This document shows, one piece after another, positions 11,101 through 25,000 of a stretch of 64,000 bases of DNA. The position numbers were made by a program, and so were the translations under genes. The stretch is taken from the NCBI GenBank assembly GCA_916700875.1, contig CAKAKS010000032.1, forward strand, positions 16,607,629 through 16,671,628. The letters run 5' to 3'. Position 1 is the stretch's first letter. Every line of letters starts with the position of its first letter. This DNA comes from Sebastes aleutianus. Taxonomy: Eukaryota; Chordata; Actinopteri; Perciformes; Sebastidae. The notes below the pieces were generated by a model, which worked only from the letters and a program-made list of their open reading frames with translations, did no database searches and was not told where the DNA came from.

Positions 11101-14100
11101 CCAAGCATGAAATGTCAGGTGGCAGTAGTCTACTGTATAATCCTCTCATATTCAAACTGGATGGGTTAGAAGTGGAATATGGTGGTTGCAGGGTCATCAT
11201 GTGCTCTAAATACAAACAAAAATAAGTATTTTTTGGGTTAGGTTAGCTGAAAAAAAAAGAAAAAGGCAAAATAAGTTAAGAAAAACAATGAATACAAGGT
11301 ATTTTTGCTTGTAATTAGTAAAAGAAATCAAGTGGAAATCCGCTTGGTAAGATCTCTTGAAATAAGAAGTAATATTTAGGTCTTTCAAGATAATAAGAGA
11401 TCTTGAAATCACCAGAGAAAACTAATTTTGAGCTTTATTTCACTAGTATTATGAATAAGTAGCTCAAAAGTAGCATTTTTTAACAAGATATTCAAGATGC
11501 ATTGTCTAAAAACAAGTCCATATATCTCACTGAAATGATACTTGTTCATTGATTGTGTTTTATATTAAGTGTTATGATATATTTTGACTAGTAATTAGAC
11601 AAATATACTTGGTAAGATTTAGCGTTATTACATGTGAAACTTAGAGGATACTACTGGGGCAGCCGATGAGACTGTTATCAGAGGCTATTAGCCCCAAAGA
11701 TGTGGGTCAATAGGGGCCTACTACACCTACTAGTAGGTCTTAACATCTATTCACATGATAGATCACCGAAAGAAGGTATAAAGTTGAATCGGGTGATGGG
11801 AAAACATATTATAGATTGTTTGAATGTGATCCTGAAGCTGCTTTTATACTGAATAACAGCAGTACAGTGTAATGTTATGTCTCATTAACAGGAGGGCATG
11901 GATGTCGGTATGTGTGTGTCTGAGTAAGATGGGTGACATTCTGTGTTAGTGTTGGTGTGATAGGTCTGTGTTACAGGTGCACAGCCACCACGGACCGATA
12001 ACCAGGAGATAGACAGGTGTGAATGTGGGAAGAACAGCTTTGACACATTATCTCAAGCCTGCTGTCACTGTTGCTGTATCATATCTATCTGTTTATAGCC
12101 TCGCTTTCTGTCCTGTCTTTGCCCAGTGTCCTCTCCTCTTCCTCCTCTGTGCTCTGTCGTTTCCCTCACTCTGTATATCTGAACAGGCTGTAAATAATCA
12201 TTTACTACTCAATTGCAATTTGCTGAGTGGCCACTGCATACCCCACTGAGAGAGCAATAAAAGCTTTCTCACACCGAGGTTGATTTTTCATGCAAAGATC
12301 AGTAAAATATTAATCATCTGCATGCATTCTATATGGCTGCTTCTTACATATAGGCTGTGTAACACAAACTAACGAATCTCAAAGCCACGTTTGAAGCTTA
12401 AACTACGGACGTGTTTCTTCTAATTGCAGCATTTGATGCATTTGATGTAAGAAAACGTGTAGGGGTAAATTAAGCAATCCATAGATTGTGGTACAACATT
12501 ATGCAGGATTTGGTATGAAGTGCATGCTGTAGGAAGCTGGTTCAGTGGAGGGAAGGGAACAGTCACTGGAGATGTGTGACCTATATTCAGCAGCTCCAAA
12601 CACATTTGTTCTGCTCAGGAGCTGCATCAGCTTTGCTTCTCTCTCTCTCTCTTCTTTTTCCTTCCCTCTGATGCTCGCTCTATCCCTGCGGCCACTCACT
12701 TGGTGCTTCTCCATCTCAGTCAACCAACCACTTTCAGAGCTACTCTGCCAGTCTCCCTCCTACTTCTGGCTTTTTTTCAGCTCCTCTCCTTCCTCTTTCC
12801 CCCCCGTCTAACTCTCCTGCTTGCTCTGCACGTGTAGGTGTGAGACTACAGCGCCGCTTCAGTCAAACTGCATTAAGGCTATATGTGGATAAAACAACAT
12901 CTCCTAGAATCCCACTCTTCTTTAAAAGGGCTGTCATGGAACTGGGCAATATTACAGAAAATTTGTATCACAATAAATCGGCACAATTAGTTCGATAACA
13001 ACAAATCTAACAATTAGGGCTGTTTATTGGCAAGAATCTGGCGATACGATACGTATCATGATACTGGGGTTACGGTTCAATATATTGCAATTTATTGCGA
13101 TACTGTAAACTAGGTGATATTGCAATTTTTTTAATCTAATTTTAGGAAAACTGTCATAGTATAAAGAACACACCACCATATGTTTAAAATCTGAGTACAT
13201 TTTTTTTTTATTGCAATCAAAACAGTGGGATCTGCATTTGCATTTATCACAGTCCCTGTAGCATTCAAGATCATAGCACTACTTTGAGAGGGCGCATCTC
13301 TTTGCAAATGTAATAAAGTATTGACTGAGTTAATCTTTGTACGTAAACGATTAATTAAGAATCAATACAGTGTTTTTTGAGAATCTATACAGTATCACAA
13401 AACATAATATCGCGATACTCGATATTTTCAATATTTTCTTTCATCCCGAGAACAATGAGTATTTGTTTTGTAGCACATTGCATTATGTTTAATTTCTTGC
13501 ATAGGCTCACACTTCAGAGTTAAAGGATGATTTCTTATCATTTTTAGAAATGCCAAATACAATTTCCTAAAGCCCAACATGACGACTTCAAATGTCTTTT
13601 TTTAGTCTAACCAACAGTCAAAACCCCCAAAATATTCAGTTTATGAAAAAAAAAAGCGAAAGATCCTGACAATTGCAAAGATATACGGCCAATGAAGTTT
13701 TGGCTTTTTTGTAAGAAAAAAAACAAACTTAAATGATTAATTTTGTTTCAGCTTTAGTGTAGGTATTCTGAGATTAATTAGTTATTTATTGAAAATTAAA
13801 TTGCAATATGAGTAATCTTGGATTGGTAAGAGATTAATAATCATGGAATATTCATGTTTTTCCCCCCTAGATTGCTTCAACTTTAAAAACTACCTCTAAA
13901 AACATACACCTTTTTCCACCTTGTATACAGTAAAGTCAAGTAAATTTGATGTATATGACCCTAAATCACATATCAAATTTGAGATAAAATAAAATAAAAT
14001 AATGATGATTAATTCAAATTGAATTAAATGATACAGGACAACATATCCCACAATCCTCTCCACCTGAACACCATCTCCCAGCATCCACCAATGCTTAGAG

Positions 14101-17100
14101 GAGAGAGGCTGTTTCCATGGTGCCCTGCTTCCACACTGTTGCCGTGGAGTCTTGTTGCCAGGGTGTCGGTGGGGGTGGGGGTGTGTGACTGTAGTTTAAT
14201 CCAAGATCAGAGAGAATGTGATAATTAGCAGACTGCTCAAAACTGGCCTAGCAAAGAGGATTTGCACTGTACAAACACACACACACACACACACGCACAC
14301 ACACACGTTAACAGCTGCTTCTATCCGCTGCCTTTATCCCTGTTTGTAATTTAGCACTATACTCTGATCTGGTTTACGTTGGATGAATCATTCATGTGTT
14401 TGTTTTGGAATTCAGGACGGGTCAAAAGGTCGTCTATCTAAAGCTTCAGATATTAACAGTAAAGTGGCCAAACCGGGAACACGATGCACTTTAAACTCTG
14501 TGGTACTTCAAGAGTAGCTGTGTGAAAGAGCTTTTGGTTGTTGTTTTGAAAAGCTTTGTTTGCAACGGAGCCACTTTAAAGTTAATAGTTTAGATCATGG
14601 AATTATTAAGGGTAAAATAAAGATATTAAATTATGTTAAAATATTCCACATATACAGCCAAGGATCATTTCATTATCGATTAATCCACTGATATATTTTC
14701 ACCTCAAAATCATAGTTAGCCATCCTATAAGACCTTTGATTAATAGAGAATTATGTGCTTGAGGACACAATTAATTGTTTTTATTACACGGCTTTGTTGA
14801 ATCCTCGATTCTGATTGGTCAATCACGGCGTTCTACGGTCTGTTATTTCTTTATAGCGGACTGTTGCCATGTATAACAGACCGTTGCTATGGACGCAGTT
14901 CTGATCTTGGACTCTGGAGGACCATTTTTGTGTCAAATTCTTAAGTAAGTATTTGTGTAATAAGTGGGATAATGTACAGCTAGCGGGTCATTGATGTGAA
15001 GTAAACCCCTTCAGGGCGATGCAAGACCTCTCCTCTGTCGGGTTTATTTCAAAACAATGACCGGCTCGCTCTACATTATCCCTTACTTGATAAATAGAAG
15101 TATTTTGTCCAGAATATAAATAGAAACATTTCATTTTTGACTGCATGATTCTTCATTCCCCCACATGTTTGTTTATACCTTCAATTTCAACTGTAATCTC
15201 TTTAACTGACAGATGTGACTCATAAAGAACAGGTGACAACCGCACTCACCCGCCGTGCGCACATAAACACATGTTGTTGCTCTCCTTCCAGCCGCCATAA
15301 TCTGCTGAAAGCCTCGCTGTCCTGATTGTATTATCACCTTTAATGGAATATTACTGACACAGTTTAGGTCCCTGACACGGCCGGGCTGCACTAGAGGAGA
15401 CAGATCAGAGCGCTTTAGCTCAGAGATGTTGTATAAAAACGTACCTTTAACGCACATACACAAAAAAAACCACCTGCTTCTTGACAGCCAATGCTTCTAA
15501 CAAGGCTTTCACATCACAATTGCACAGAAGGGCTATTATTTTCACAACATGACGGGAGACGGAAGTTATGACGACAACAATTTTACTGTTGAGAGGAATG
15601 ATTGAAAAGTAAATTTCTGTGTAGAGCTGCAACAATTAATCGATTAGTTGTCAACTATTAATTAATCTCCGAATATTTTGATAATCAATTAACTAGTTTG
15701 AGTAATTTAAGAAAAAAAAAGTAAAAATTCGCTGATTCCAGCTTCTTAAATGTGAATATTTTCTGGTTTCTTTAATCCTCTGTGACAGTAAACTGAATAT
15801 TTTTGAGTTGTGGACAAGACAAGACATTTGAAGACAACATCTTGGGCTTTGATCAACATTTTTCACCATTTTCTGACATTTTATAGACCAAACAACTAAT
15901 TGATTAATCGAGGAAATAATCTGCAGATTAATTGTCAATAAAAATAATCGTTAGATGCAGCCCTATTTTTGTGCATCTCTGAATTTAACAGAATTTTAAA
16001 ATCTGAATACAACTAAATCTTAGTTAGAGATAGTCCATATGTAGCATCCTAGTGAGCTGCTTTATAGGATGTGGTCGTCTTCGTTTTGCACTTTACCTCA
16101 CGCAAATTGTTTTCTCTTGTGAGGTTGTATATTCGATATAAGAAGTAAAGTACACAACATGCTTGACATTCAACTGGTTTATGTTTTTAGAACAATTATT
16201 ATGTGACTTAACATTGAAAGATAAATGTTGCCTGAATTCCTTTTCAAAAATAAGTGATTAATTCTGTCTTTTTGTTAGGACTGCCACCTCTTAGTCGATT
16301 AGTCGACTAATCGGTAATTTTGGTCTTAGCCGACTAAGATTTCTTTAGTCGATTAGTCATGTTTTATGCTTTTTCATTTTGAATGACTTATTTAAAAGAA
16401 ACATATGAGCACATCTCTGGAAACAAAAGTGGTGCTTTTGTGTGATTCTTTGTGAAGAAACTCAGTTTTACAGATCTGTCGATTAAATCAACGAAACGAT
16501 TAGTCAACAAAATCGTATGAGTGTTAGTCGAATAAGAATTTCTTTGGTCGAGTACAGCCCTACTTTTTGTTTTCTTTATGAACAAGAAGAAGACTAAAAG
16601 CCAGTAAAGATAGAAATATTTTTCTTTTAAAAAGTAGCGTTTATCGGTTTCTTTTCCAAAGACGTCAACAAACATCACAGTATAACTCATTAACTTTAAG
16701 CTTTCACATCAATTGGACTTATCTTGTGATCACAGTAACACTTGAAGGCACCATATAAGATCAATTACAGAAACCAGGCCTCCATCCAGGATTGACAAGA
16801 TCCATATTGGCCAGAGGACCCTCCCCTCCTCGCCCGATTAACTCACATTAGCACTTAAAACCACACCCACATCCCCTCTAATATAAGACATCCGTCATTG
16901 TAGCAAGAGTAGAGCTTGGCGGCTGTCTCTGCCTTTTGTTTAAAACGTTAAAAACAATGTATGCTTGTTGTTATAAAGTGCCAAAACCCAGAGAAGAAAG
17001 GCGGCTCAACTGCACTGAAGATGTTATCATTTATGAATTATTGATGGCTGGATGTGTTTGTGAGCCTGGGATGTGTCTCCGGTGCTGTTTTAACATTGTG

Positions 17101-20100
17101 GTCTTAGAAATAACTGTAGTTAATGAGCTCAGCCAGACAGAGACAGACATTCAAAGTCATCCTCTAAATGCCCCCATGACCTTTAGTCTCCAGAGATCCC
17201 ACAGTGTCCTCCCACCTCCACGCTGGTCTTTAGTTTGCTTCCATTAGCGGGTGACCAGTCAGCTGTTTCTGTCATCATTTATTTATCCGTCTGTCATTCG
17301 GTGTCTTCCTCTGCCTCCTCTACTTTTAACCTGTGGTCCCATTTTCTAGTATTTGTGTATTTTCTTCTACTATCATCACCATTGTCCCTCTTGTCCCCCG
17401 TTTCTCTGTCGTCCTCTGTTCTCCTTTCAGTCGATGACAGCCAGGTTGTCAGCCTTGCTTCTGTTCCTGTGGGTTACTCTTTTTTCTCTCTTTCTGTCTC
17501 TGTCATTCATTTATGTCCCTTTCTTCTTTTACCTTTATTTCTTACTACTTGTGCCATGTGGCTCTAGTGATGGTTTATAAGATGGAATTAAAATGGCATT
17601 TTGTGCAGACATTCGTGGTCCCCAGAGGATGTATCCTTCTGACTTTGACAATCCCCTGACTTTTCCTCTAGCGTCACCATGAGGTTCACATTTGTGTTTT
17701 TTAATAAAATTACTTGATAGTTATTGAATAAATTTACATGAAATGTACGTGAAAGTTTTATGATTTGTGGGATGATTTGAGTCCCACAAACGCCTTTTTT
17801 TGATTTGCCCCCATTTGTTTTGTTTGTATGTGTTTTTTCCCCCTAATCCTTATTCCGAAAAGGCGAAATGTCGCATCAGCCACATAGACTGTATATAAGA
17901 AGTGGACGTAGTCACCTTGACATCACTGATTGGTTTGTGGACTGACAGTTTGAAGCCTCGAGTTCGCCATTTCGGCCGTCGCTATCTTGTTTTTTTTCAA
18001 ACCAGAAGGGACAAGAGAGGGTGGTGCCCTTCTCCTCTTTTCTTTTACCTTAATTTATCATTTTTTTCCCATATCAACTGAAACACCTATGTGAATATTT
18101 GAGATAGTATTAATCACTGTGTAGATCACGTCTTGACCCAGAGTGACCTGCATCTGTATGTGCTGCTTGTGTTTGTCTGTAACAAGGTGTATTGATGCTC
18201 AGTCGAGTGACTGTTGAATGTGCAGTTTGAAGTTAAAAATGTGTGTATGCCTGCAGACATCAACCGTATGTCTGGGTTTGTTGGGGCGTGAGTGTTTTTC
18301 AGAGGGAGAGGGGGTCCTTCATCAGAGGTTGTCTCCGGGGCGATGCCTCAATCAAATGGCACGGGCGTCCATGTGGTCGCCGGAGCAGAAACAAAGCCTT
18401 TATCAGGCGCACACGCATACAGCTGTTGAGGCGTCTGGGCCGAATGCTCTGAGGATGCTCTCTTTTGTATGCTCAGTAATGAAAGATTATTAGATGGTCA
18501 GGATTTTCTTAATAGTTTTTCTTCTTGGTATAATCATTATATGATAATATGATCGACCATGACAACCTTCGCTCTGCATAGAGGCTTTGATACATGGAGG
18601 AAACAGTGTGAGGAACAGTAGAGGTTTTGCATGTTTTAACCCATCAATTACAATATTCTGTACATTACTTTTGACTTAAGGTGTAGATTTCCTATTTTCC
18701 AGGGTGTTCTGTTAATGATTATACAGTATGAGTACGAAATTGCTGAGATCATTCACACTGAATAAGCTCTTGCCTTCATTGCTTTGTAAATGGGTGGTAA
18801 TGCAGCTTCAAACTGTGTGGATTTGTTGTCCTAACAACCAAGATTTGAGAGACAACAGGCATTGCAATCATAATCTATGTTCTCAGAAAATCAAACGAAG
18901 AAAACAAACAATAAGCAAACATGTGAATTAGGTTATTTATTCCATTTAGACTACATCTCACAAGCTCAGCTGAGATTTTAGTTTGATAATGATCCGATAA
19001 GAATCCGTAGATTATTTCAAACAACGGTTTAAAATATCGGTTAGGCCTTCTATACAAGGCTTGATCTGCTTCATGCTTGAAATGACGTTGAAATTGATGT
19101 TTTCAGAACAGCTGCAGGTTGAATAAATGGTGCATTCATCCAATCAGGTGCAGGAGGTTGCAGCAGGCTCAGTTTTAAAGCTAGAGTGAAGATACGGGTA
19201 TCATATGAAACTAGAAAACCTAAGAAATCCATCGATACCAACCATGTCAGTAACTTACTTTGTTGTGAAGGAGGCTAAATAACACTCCAAAGTTGCGCTA
19301 AATTGTGGCGGAAAAACTGGCATAGCCAATTTCAAAGGGGTCCTTTGACCTCTGACCTCAAGATATCTGACTTATATGGGTTCTATGGGTACCCACGAGT
19401 CTCCCCGTTACAGACATATATGTCTTGGATGCAGTGACACAAATTGGATCGGTTCTTGAAACAAAAAAGTGATGTTGGAGACAACCCTGAACAAATTAAA
19501 GCTCCAAAGCGTGTGGTGAGGAAATATGACCGTGAATACTTTGGATTCATAATGGCAGGCAGTGATGGGTGAGGGCAAGCTGAATATTTATGTGGGTCAG
19601 TACACCTGACGGTGGCATGACACATTTTTATAGCCCAGTTTGTGATTTATTTGGGAAGGTGGTCCTTGGAAATCTTTTGAACAATCAGAAGTGGGCCTCA
19701 AGTTGCAAAAGGTGGAGAACCCCTGAGCTATACATTAGATGATTGTTTGCTTTTTTTCTTTCACTCACTGTTACCGAAGCACCAATATTTTTTTCCTAAC
19801 TTGCATAAAGAAATTCATCTAATGACTTTCCTTGGGCGGGATGTTTTGGTACTCTTTCAACCCCCGTTGGTCAGAGAGCATGGTGTGAGCTACGAGGTCA
19901 GGGGTCATGTTTGAGGGTAAAGTGACAACTGAGGTTTAATGGAGCTTGACGAAAAGGCGATGGACAAAGCTGGAGGCCCCGGTTTGGTTTGAATTTCATA
20001 GTGAGAAACGGAGAGGGAGTGTTTTTTTTTACCATACATGCAGTTTCCAGCACTGGAGTTTGTTGTCATGCATGACCATTCCTGTCTGTCGGGGCCGGTA

Positions 20101-21394
20101 ATAGACGGGGGAGGGGAGGAGGAGTACGAGGGTGTTGGTGGGTGTATAGCTGTAATGCTGGCAGGTCATTTATAACCCCCTGTGTCCCCTTAGCTGCATT
20201 TTCCCCAGAGATAGCGCATGGCTCAGGCAAATACATCGATCTGGGACGAGAGACCAATTTACTTAAAGAGGAGACAGATAGAGAGCGAGACAGAAAGGAA
20301 AAACATGCGTTATATTCTCATTTATGGAGAGAAAAATAATATAGAATTTGGGAGAGAAATAGGAGTCCAGTATCAGAGGTTTATGTGAGGTCAGAGGTCA
20401 TTTTATCAGTTCGCAGGATATAGTGAAGTACTTGTGAACTGTGAGCGTAGAGCCTTAGGGCGGGGCGGGTCACCGGGTCAATTGACGGCATCACCTTCAT
20501 TATAGTGGCTCCATGTGCTGGAATGTGACAGGCGGACGAGCTGGAGTTAAAGGGACGAGACGGGCTGACTGACTGCAGAGACAGAGAGAGGGGTCTAACC
20601 CTAACACTCTCCAACAAAAACACTTTGTTAGGTTTAGGAAAAAACAACATGCTTTGGCCTACAATTACTACGTTTGTAAAGTGAAAGTGAAACTTAACGT
20701 TGTGAACACAAAGACAAACAAAACGATGTTGGTGTCTCACGGGACACAAACAGCGGTCTCCTGGATGAAAGCCTCGTGTTTATTTGTTGGACACATCGCC
20801 CTCCCCTCCAACCCGACCTATGTGTGTTTTATTCCCTCTTTAAACTACATCACCACTCTCCCAAAGGACTTCTTCTGTGCGTTTAATATTGACGCGGATG
20901 GGTTTACTTTGTAGTTACTTGAAAGCGTCTCATACAGATACTAAAGGGGTGCCTTGTGCATCGTTTTCAGCCGCCTAGGGGAGTGCCAGAGTGTCGCCCT
21001 GGGAATGAGAACGGGCTGAAAAGATGTAGTGCTTGAGTTTACTTTAATGTGAACAGTGTGCTGGTAGTGGCATACTTAATCTTTAATTTAGTAGGCAGCA
21101 GGCAGTACATATATAGATCGAGTATGTAGTCGGCAGTACGTTAATATGCAATTTTGAACTCATGCATGCTGACATAGCCAAAAGTAGAGTTCATTTTTTC
21201 TCAAAGATCAGCAGTGTTAAAACTCTGAATCCAAAAGCATTCAGACATTCTTCCCCCTAAGCCTGGAGCTACCCAACAGTGTGTCTATATATATATATAT
21301 TTATATATATATAGTGTACTGTATTGTATATGTGTGGATGATTTCTGCCTGGTTAACTCCACAGCCTGGGGCACAGACTGGTTTTCTATTATCA

Positions 21395-21440
<46 letters not shown>

Positions 21441-22016
21441 AGATTGATATAGAGTGCAAGAAAAAGACAGTAGAGAGACCAAACAAGAGCGAGAAGGGGG
21501 TGATGAAAGAGATAAAAGTTGTCAGTGAATGCTTTGGGGTGAGGGACCATCTGTTGCTAAAACAATTCATTTCCAGGCCTCCTCCGCTGCTCAGTTCATT
21601 CACATGCACACATCTGGTGTCTTTTCAGGGCTCAAACATCGTCTCAGGCTTTAGACCTGAGTAATTATGTCTGGAAACGTTACGACAACGAGACCTTCCA
21701 AAAATGATCACATTTGCCTTTAAAACACATGGATACACCCTCTGCGCACGACTTTAAACAACGAGAATATAAGTGCAATACACTAAATTGTACAAGTTTA
21801 TGGGAGAACATATTGTCCATTTCCTGTCTTTACAGTACTTCAGTAGCTCTGTTGACTGTTCTTCTTTCTTCTTGTTTCCTTTTCTGTCCCCTCCTCTCTG
21901 TTATGCTGTGCCCCTTTTTAGGGGTTGGAGGTCAAAGGTCAGGGACTTTGTGAAAGACGGCTTTGTCTGTGTGGAAAGGTCTTTGAGGAGCACACTTCCT
22001 CTGACCCTGAGTCAAC

Positions 22017-22080
<64 letters not shown>

Positions 22081-25000
22081 CACACACACAGACACACACA
22101 CACACACACGCACACACACACCATGTCAAGCATTGTTGCTTCACCTTGGTGGAAAGTCCAGATGTTACAGTCTTTGTCTCTCATTAAACACATCTGTCTG
22201 TGCACCCATGCACACTCAACATACATACATACATACATGTCAGGGTCAAAGGTCGGGTTATGCTCAAACAGAACTAGTTCGTACGGTGTGTTGTACGACC
22301 ACGTCGGAAATCTAAAGTGTTTATAATTGTTCCAAATGCCGGCAGAGATAGAGAGGAGGGAGACGTGATATTGTTTAAATATGGGGATAGTGCACATTTT
22401 CAGACAGTCTCATCATAGTGTTGCACTAATAGTTGAGTAGTTAAAAATAGAGAGCTAGAAAGATAAGTTCTAATCTAGCTGACCTCATTGGCTAAGAGCT
22501 GAAGACTCCGGGTGGTTCATAACTTTACGTAACCAAATACTCCTTTTTTCGTACTGGTTGCTAAACTTCAGTACTTGTGTTTGTGTCTGTGATCCAGGGG
22601 GCCCGTGTTTGGGTCAGAGAGAAGGAGCAGCTGGTTCCCGCCACAGTCAACTCCTGCGGAGATGGAACGCTTGTCGTCTCGACCGACTATGGAGGGGTAA
22701 GAAATGTACAAACACACACACACACATAGAGAAGCTGCACCACACTCACCTCCTATAACTGCCTACATGAGTCTTATGGTTTACCTGCAAGACATTGTAA
22801 TGCCATTGTTTGTCATCTGTGATGTGAAAATATCAGATTTGCACAAAGTCAAAGAATTATAAAGTGAGCGTCCTGGTTATAGTTGAGTTTTATTATCCTA
22901 GCACACCACAGAGCGCCTTTCCTGCGTGGCTGCTGACAGCGCTGTCACACGCTCAACAGTAGAGGAGGTTGTACCAGCGCCTGGTTCAAAAGTAATTTAG
23001 CCAACTTCGCTAACATTCAGCACCGGAGCTGAGAGCGTCGGAGCAGCGAACAGATTTTATAACGCTGAATTGACACCAGGCAGTGGCTAAGTCAATAGGT
23101 CAACATGTAACAGGATTCAAAGGATCTGTTTACTGATTGACTGCAGGTTCTTTGTGGCCGCACTTCGCCGCTTAAAGTTAAACTTTTCCCAACTATTGTT
23201 TAACCACTCTTCTAGCTCTGGAGGGGCCGTTGCAGCTCGCCACTGCTCTGATGTGAATTCAGCGTAACCCCTCTCTGTTTCAGAAACAGGACTCTGTAAA
23301 AGTTTACCGGGGGTGTTGCTGTTCATGGTTGTCGCCTTGGAGAGGCCACCACGTTGCCTCAGTTACACAAGCTTTTCCTTTAAAACTGATGATCTGGAAG
23401 AAATGTTTGATTTAGTTTCATGTGAAGGGGACCATTTATTTAGCAGACTGTAAAAGTCGGAGGCAAATGCAAACACTCTACAGACTGAAAATAATTAGTT
23501 TAAACCAGACAGGAGAAGGAAACAGCGTCAGCATTAGATTACTGCTGAGCGAAAGCTGCAGTTGCTTGTAATGTGTTATCTCATCATCAGATAAAGGTCA
23601 GAGTGAAGGTGAAGCAGCTGTGCAGGTTCATCCTCTCCTGTGTGGATCAATAGAAACTCCTGGTCATGATGCTCCACTTTCCTGCCCCAGTTCCTTCCTC
23701 CTCCTCCTCTTCCTCCTCATACATATGCAAAATTCATCTCTGACACACATTCAGCCTCCAGAGGAGACCTAGAATAGATGGAGAGCATTATGGGAGCACA
23801 AATGCACATTTCAGGATGTCAGATGTCAGGAGCCTGAAGTTGTTCTAAATGGCAAAGCCAAGCCCTAGTCCTTTGACACCAAACTTCCTGCCAAAATAAT
23901 GCAATTGAACGTTAATGTGAGTGTGTGCATGCTGCACTCATCTAATCTGTATCAGAGCAAGGACATGCACACGTTGGATTTAATGTTTTTTTGATGGCTC
24001 ACACACACACACACACACACATAAACACACACATGCGCTCCAGTTGGCAGCATTTAGATGGAGCTAATAATAGACTTTGGCCCGAATTCAGGAGTTTCAA
24101 TCCTCCCTTTATACCCCCAAAGAGCATCCACATCTCCGCTCTCTTTCATAGATGTACAATGAATTCATGTTTGGCCTTTAAGACGTAAAAATGGCCAAAC
24201 GCTGCTCTAAAAGCATCGTCTTTTGATGTAGCTGCTTCGCTGTTCTTGTTCGGGCACACAGCGGGGGAACAGACGGGCATTTCCAAAAATAGAGGATTGG
24301 TTATTGGAGCAGGCATTCTCTTTGCTGTGGATTATGAATGTCCTTAACCTCCCCATCCCCCATCCATCTCTCCCCACCTCCCTCTGCCCTCCCTCTCTGC
24401 TAGCTGTTGGTGTTTAAATGTTAGCTCCGCAGGAGGTGGTGAATATTTGATAGAGAATCAGCAGGATGGGGGGCTTTACCCTGTTACGACAGGATCTGAC
24501 CCATGCAAGCCGTCCCAGGATCCCCATCACTCCCTGTTGCTTTGCCCTAGCTGGTTCCCATAATCATAAATACATGTCTGAATCCAATGTCTAAAGAGCG
24601 AGTGATCCCTCGAGAAATATGCATAATTTAACAGCATTTTTTTGGTGTTTGTTTTACTTTTACTTTCCTTTCTGTACTCTGCTCCCAGCTGCCATGTGCC
24701 ATGTCACCGTGGTTCTGTAATCTATAACAGGCCCTGACCCACATTACCAATTCTGGGTTACAAATGCTGCGGCTGCAAAACTACAAGCCTTCATGTCAAA
24801 TCAGCACTACTCACAACTACCGGGGGTATATGTGCAAGCCTTTACATCATTCATCTTTACTCTGAGGGAGTTTTCATGAAACAAACAATATCCTACAACA
24901 CCACTGATTTAAGTTTACTGTAGATGTTTGGAGTGGCAGGCTTTTTTCTTCTGTCTTTTTACGTCAGTCATTTGTGACTACATGCTGACTGATCTTTTGT

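Larger units (their letters stand above)
8181..22597 (+). other. myo10: Intron 1 (14.4 kb)
   Basis: Phase-0 intron, gtaagc to atccag. Contains the tandem duplication at 8558-10462, several MITEs (listed separately), microsatellites at about 14275-14306, 21286-21313, 21399-21439 and 22017-22120, and pyrimidine-rich stretches (about 12635-12810, 17235-17560). No further exon or separate gene is recognisable. First introns often hold enhancers, but none can be identified by reading. Confidence 0.85.

Noticed and set aside
17235..17580. 110-codon Ser/Leu/Val-rich frame that could pass for a membrane protein
   Set aside because: Pyrimidine-rich intron sequence giving hydrophobic codons by bias; no start context, no splice support, lies within intron 1.
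22017..22120. Regular short direct repeats resembling an array
   Set aside because: Units are adjoining tetranucleotides with no spacers; a microsatellite, not a CRISPR, and the DNA is from a vertebrate.
21773..22397. Long overlapping frames on both strands around 22.0 kb (up to 180 codons)
   Set aside because: They are translations of the (ACGC)n and (AC)n repeats (His-Ala-Arg-Thr or Cys-Val-Arg runs) with unrelated flanks.
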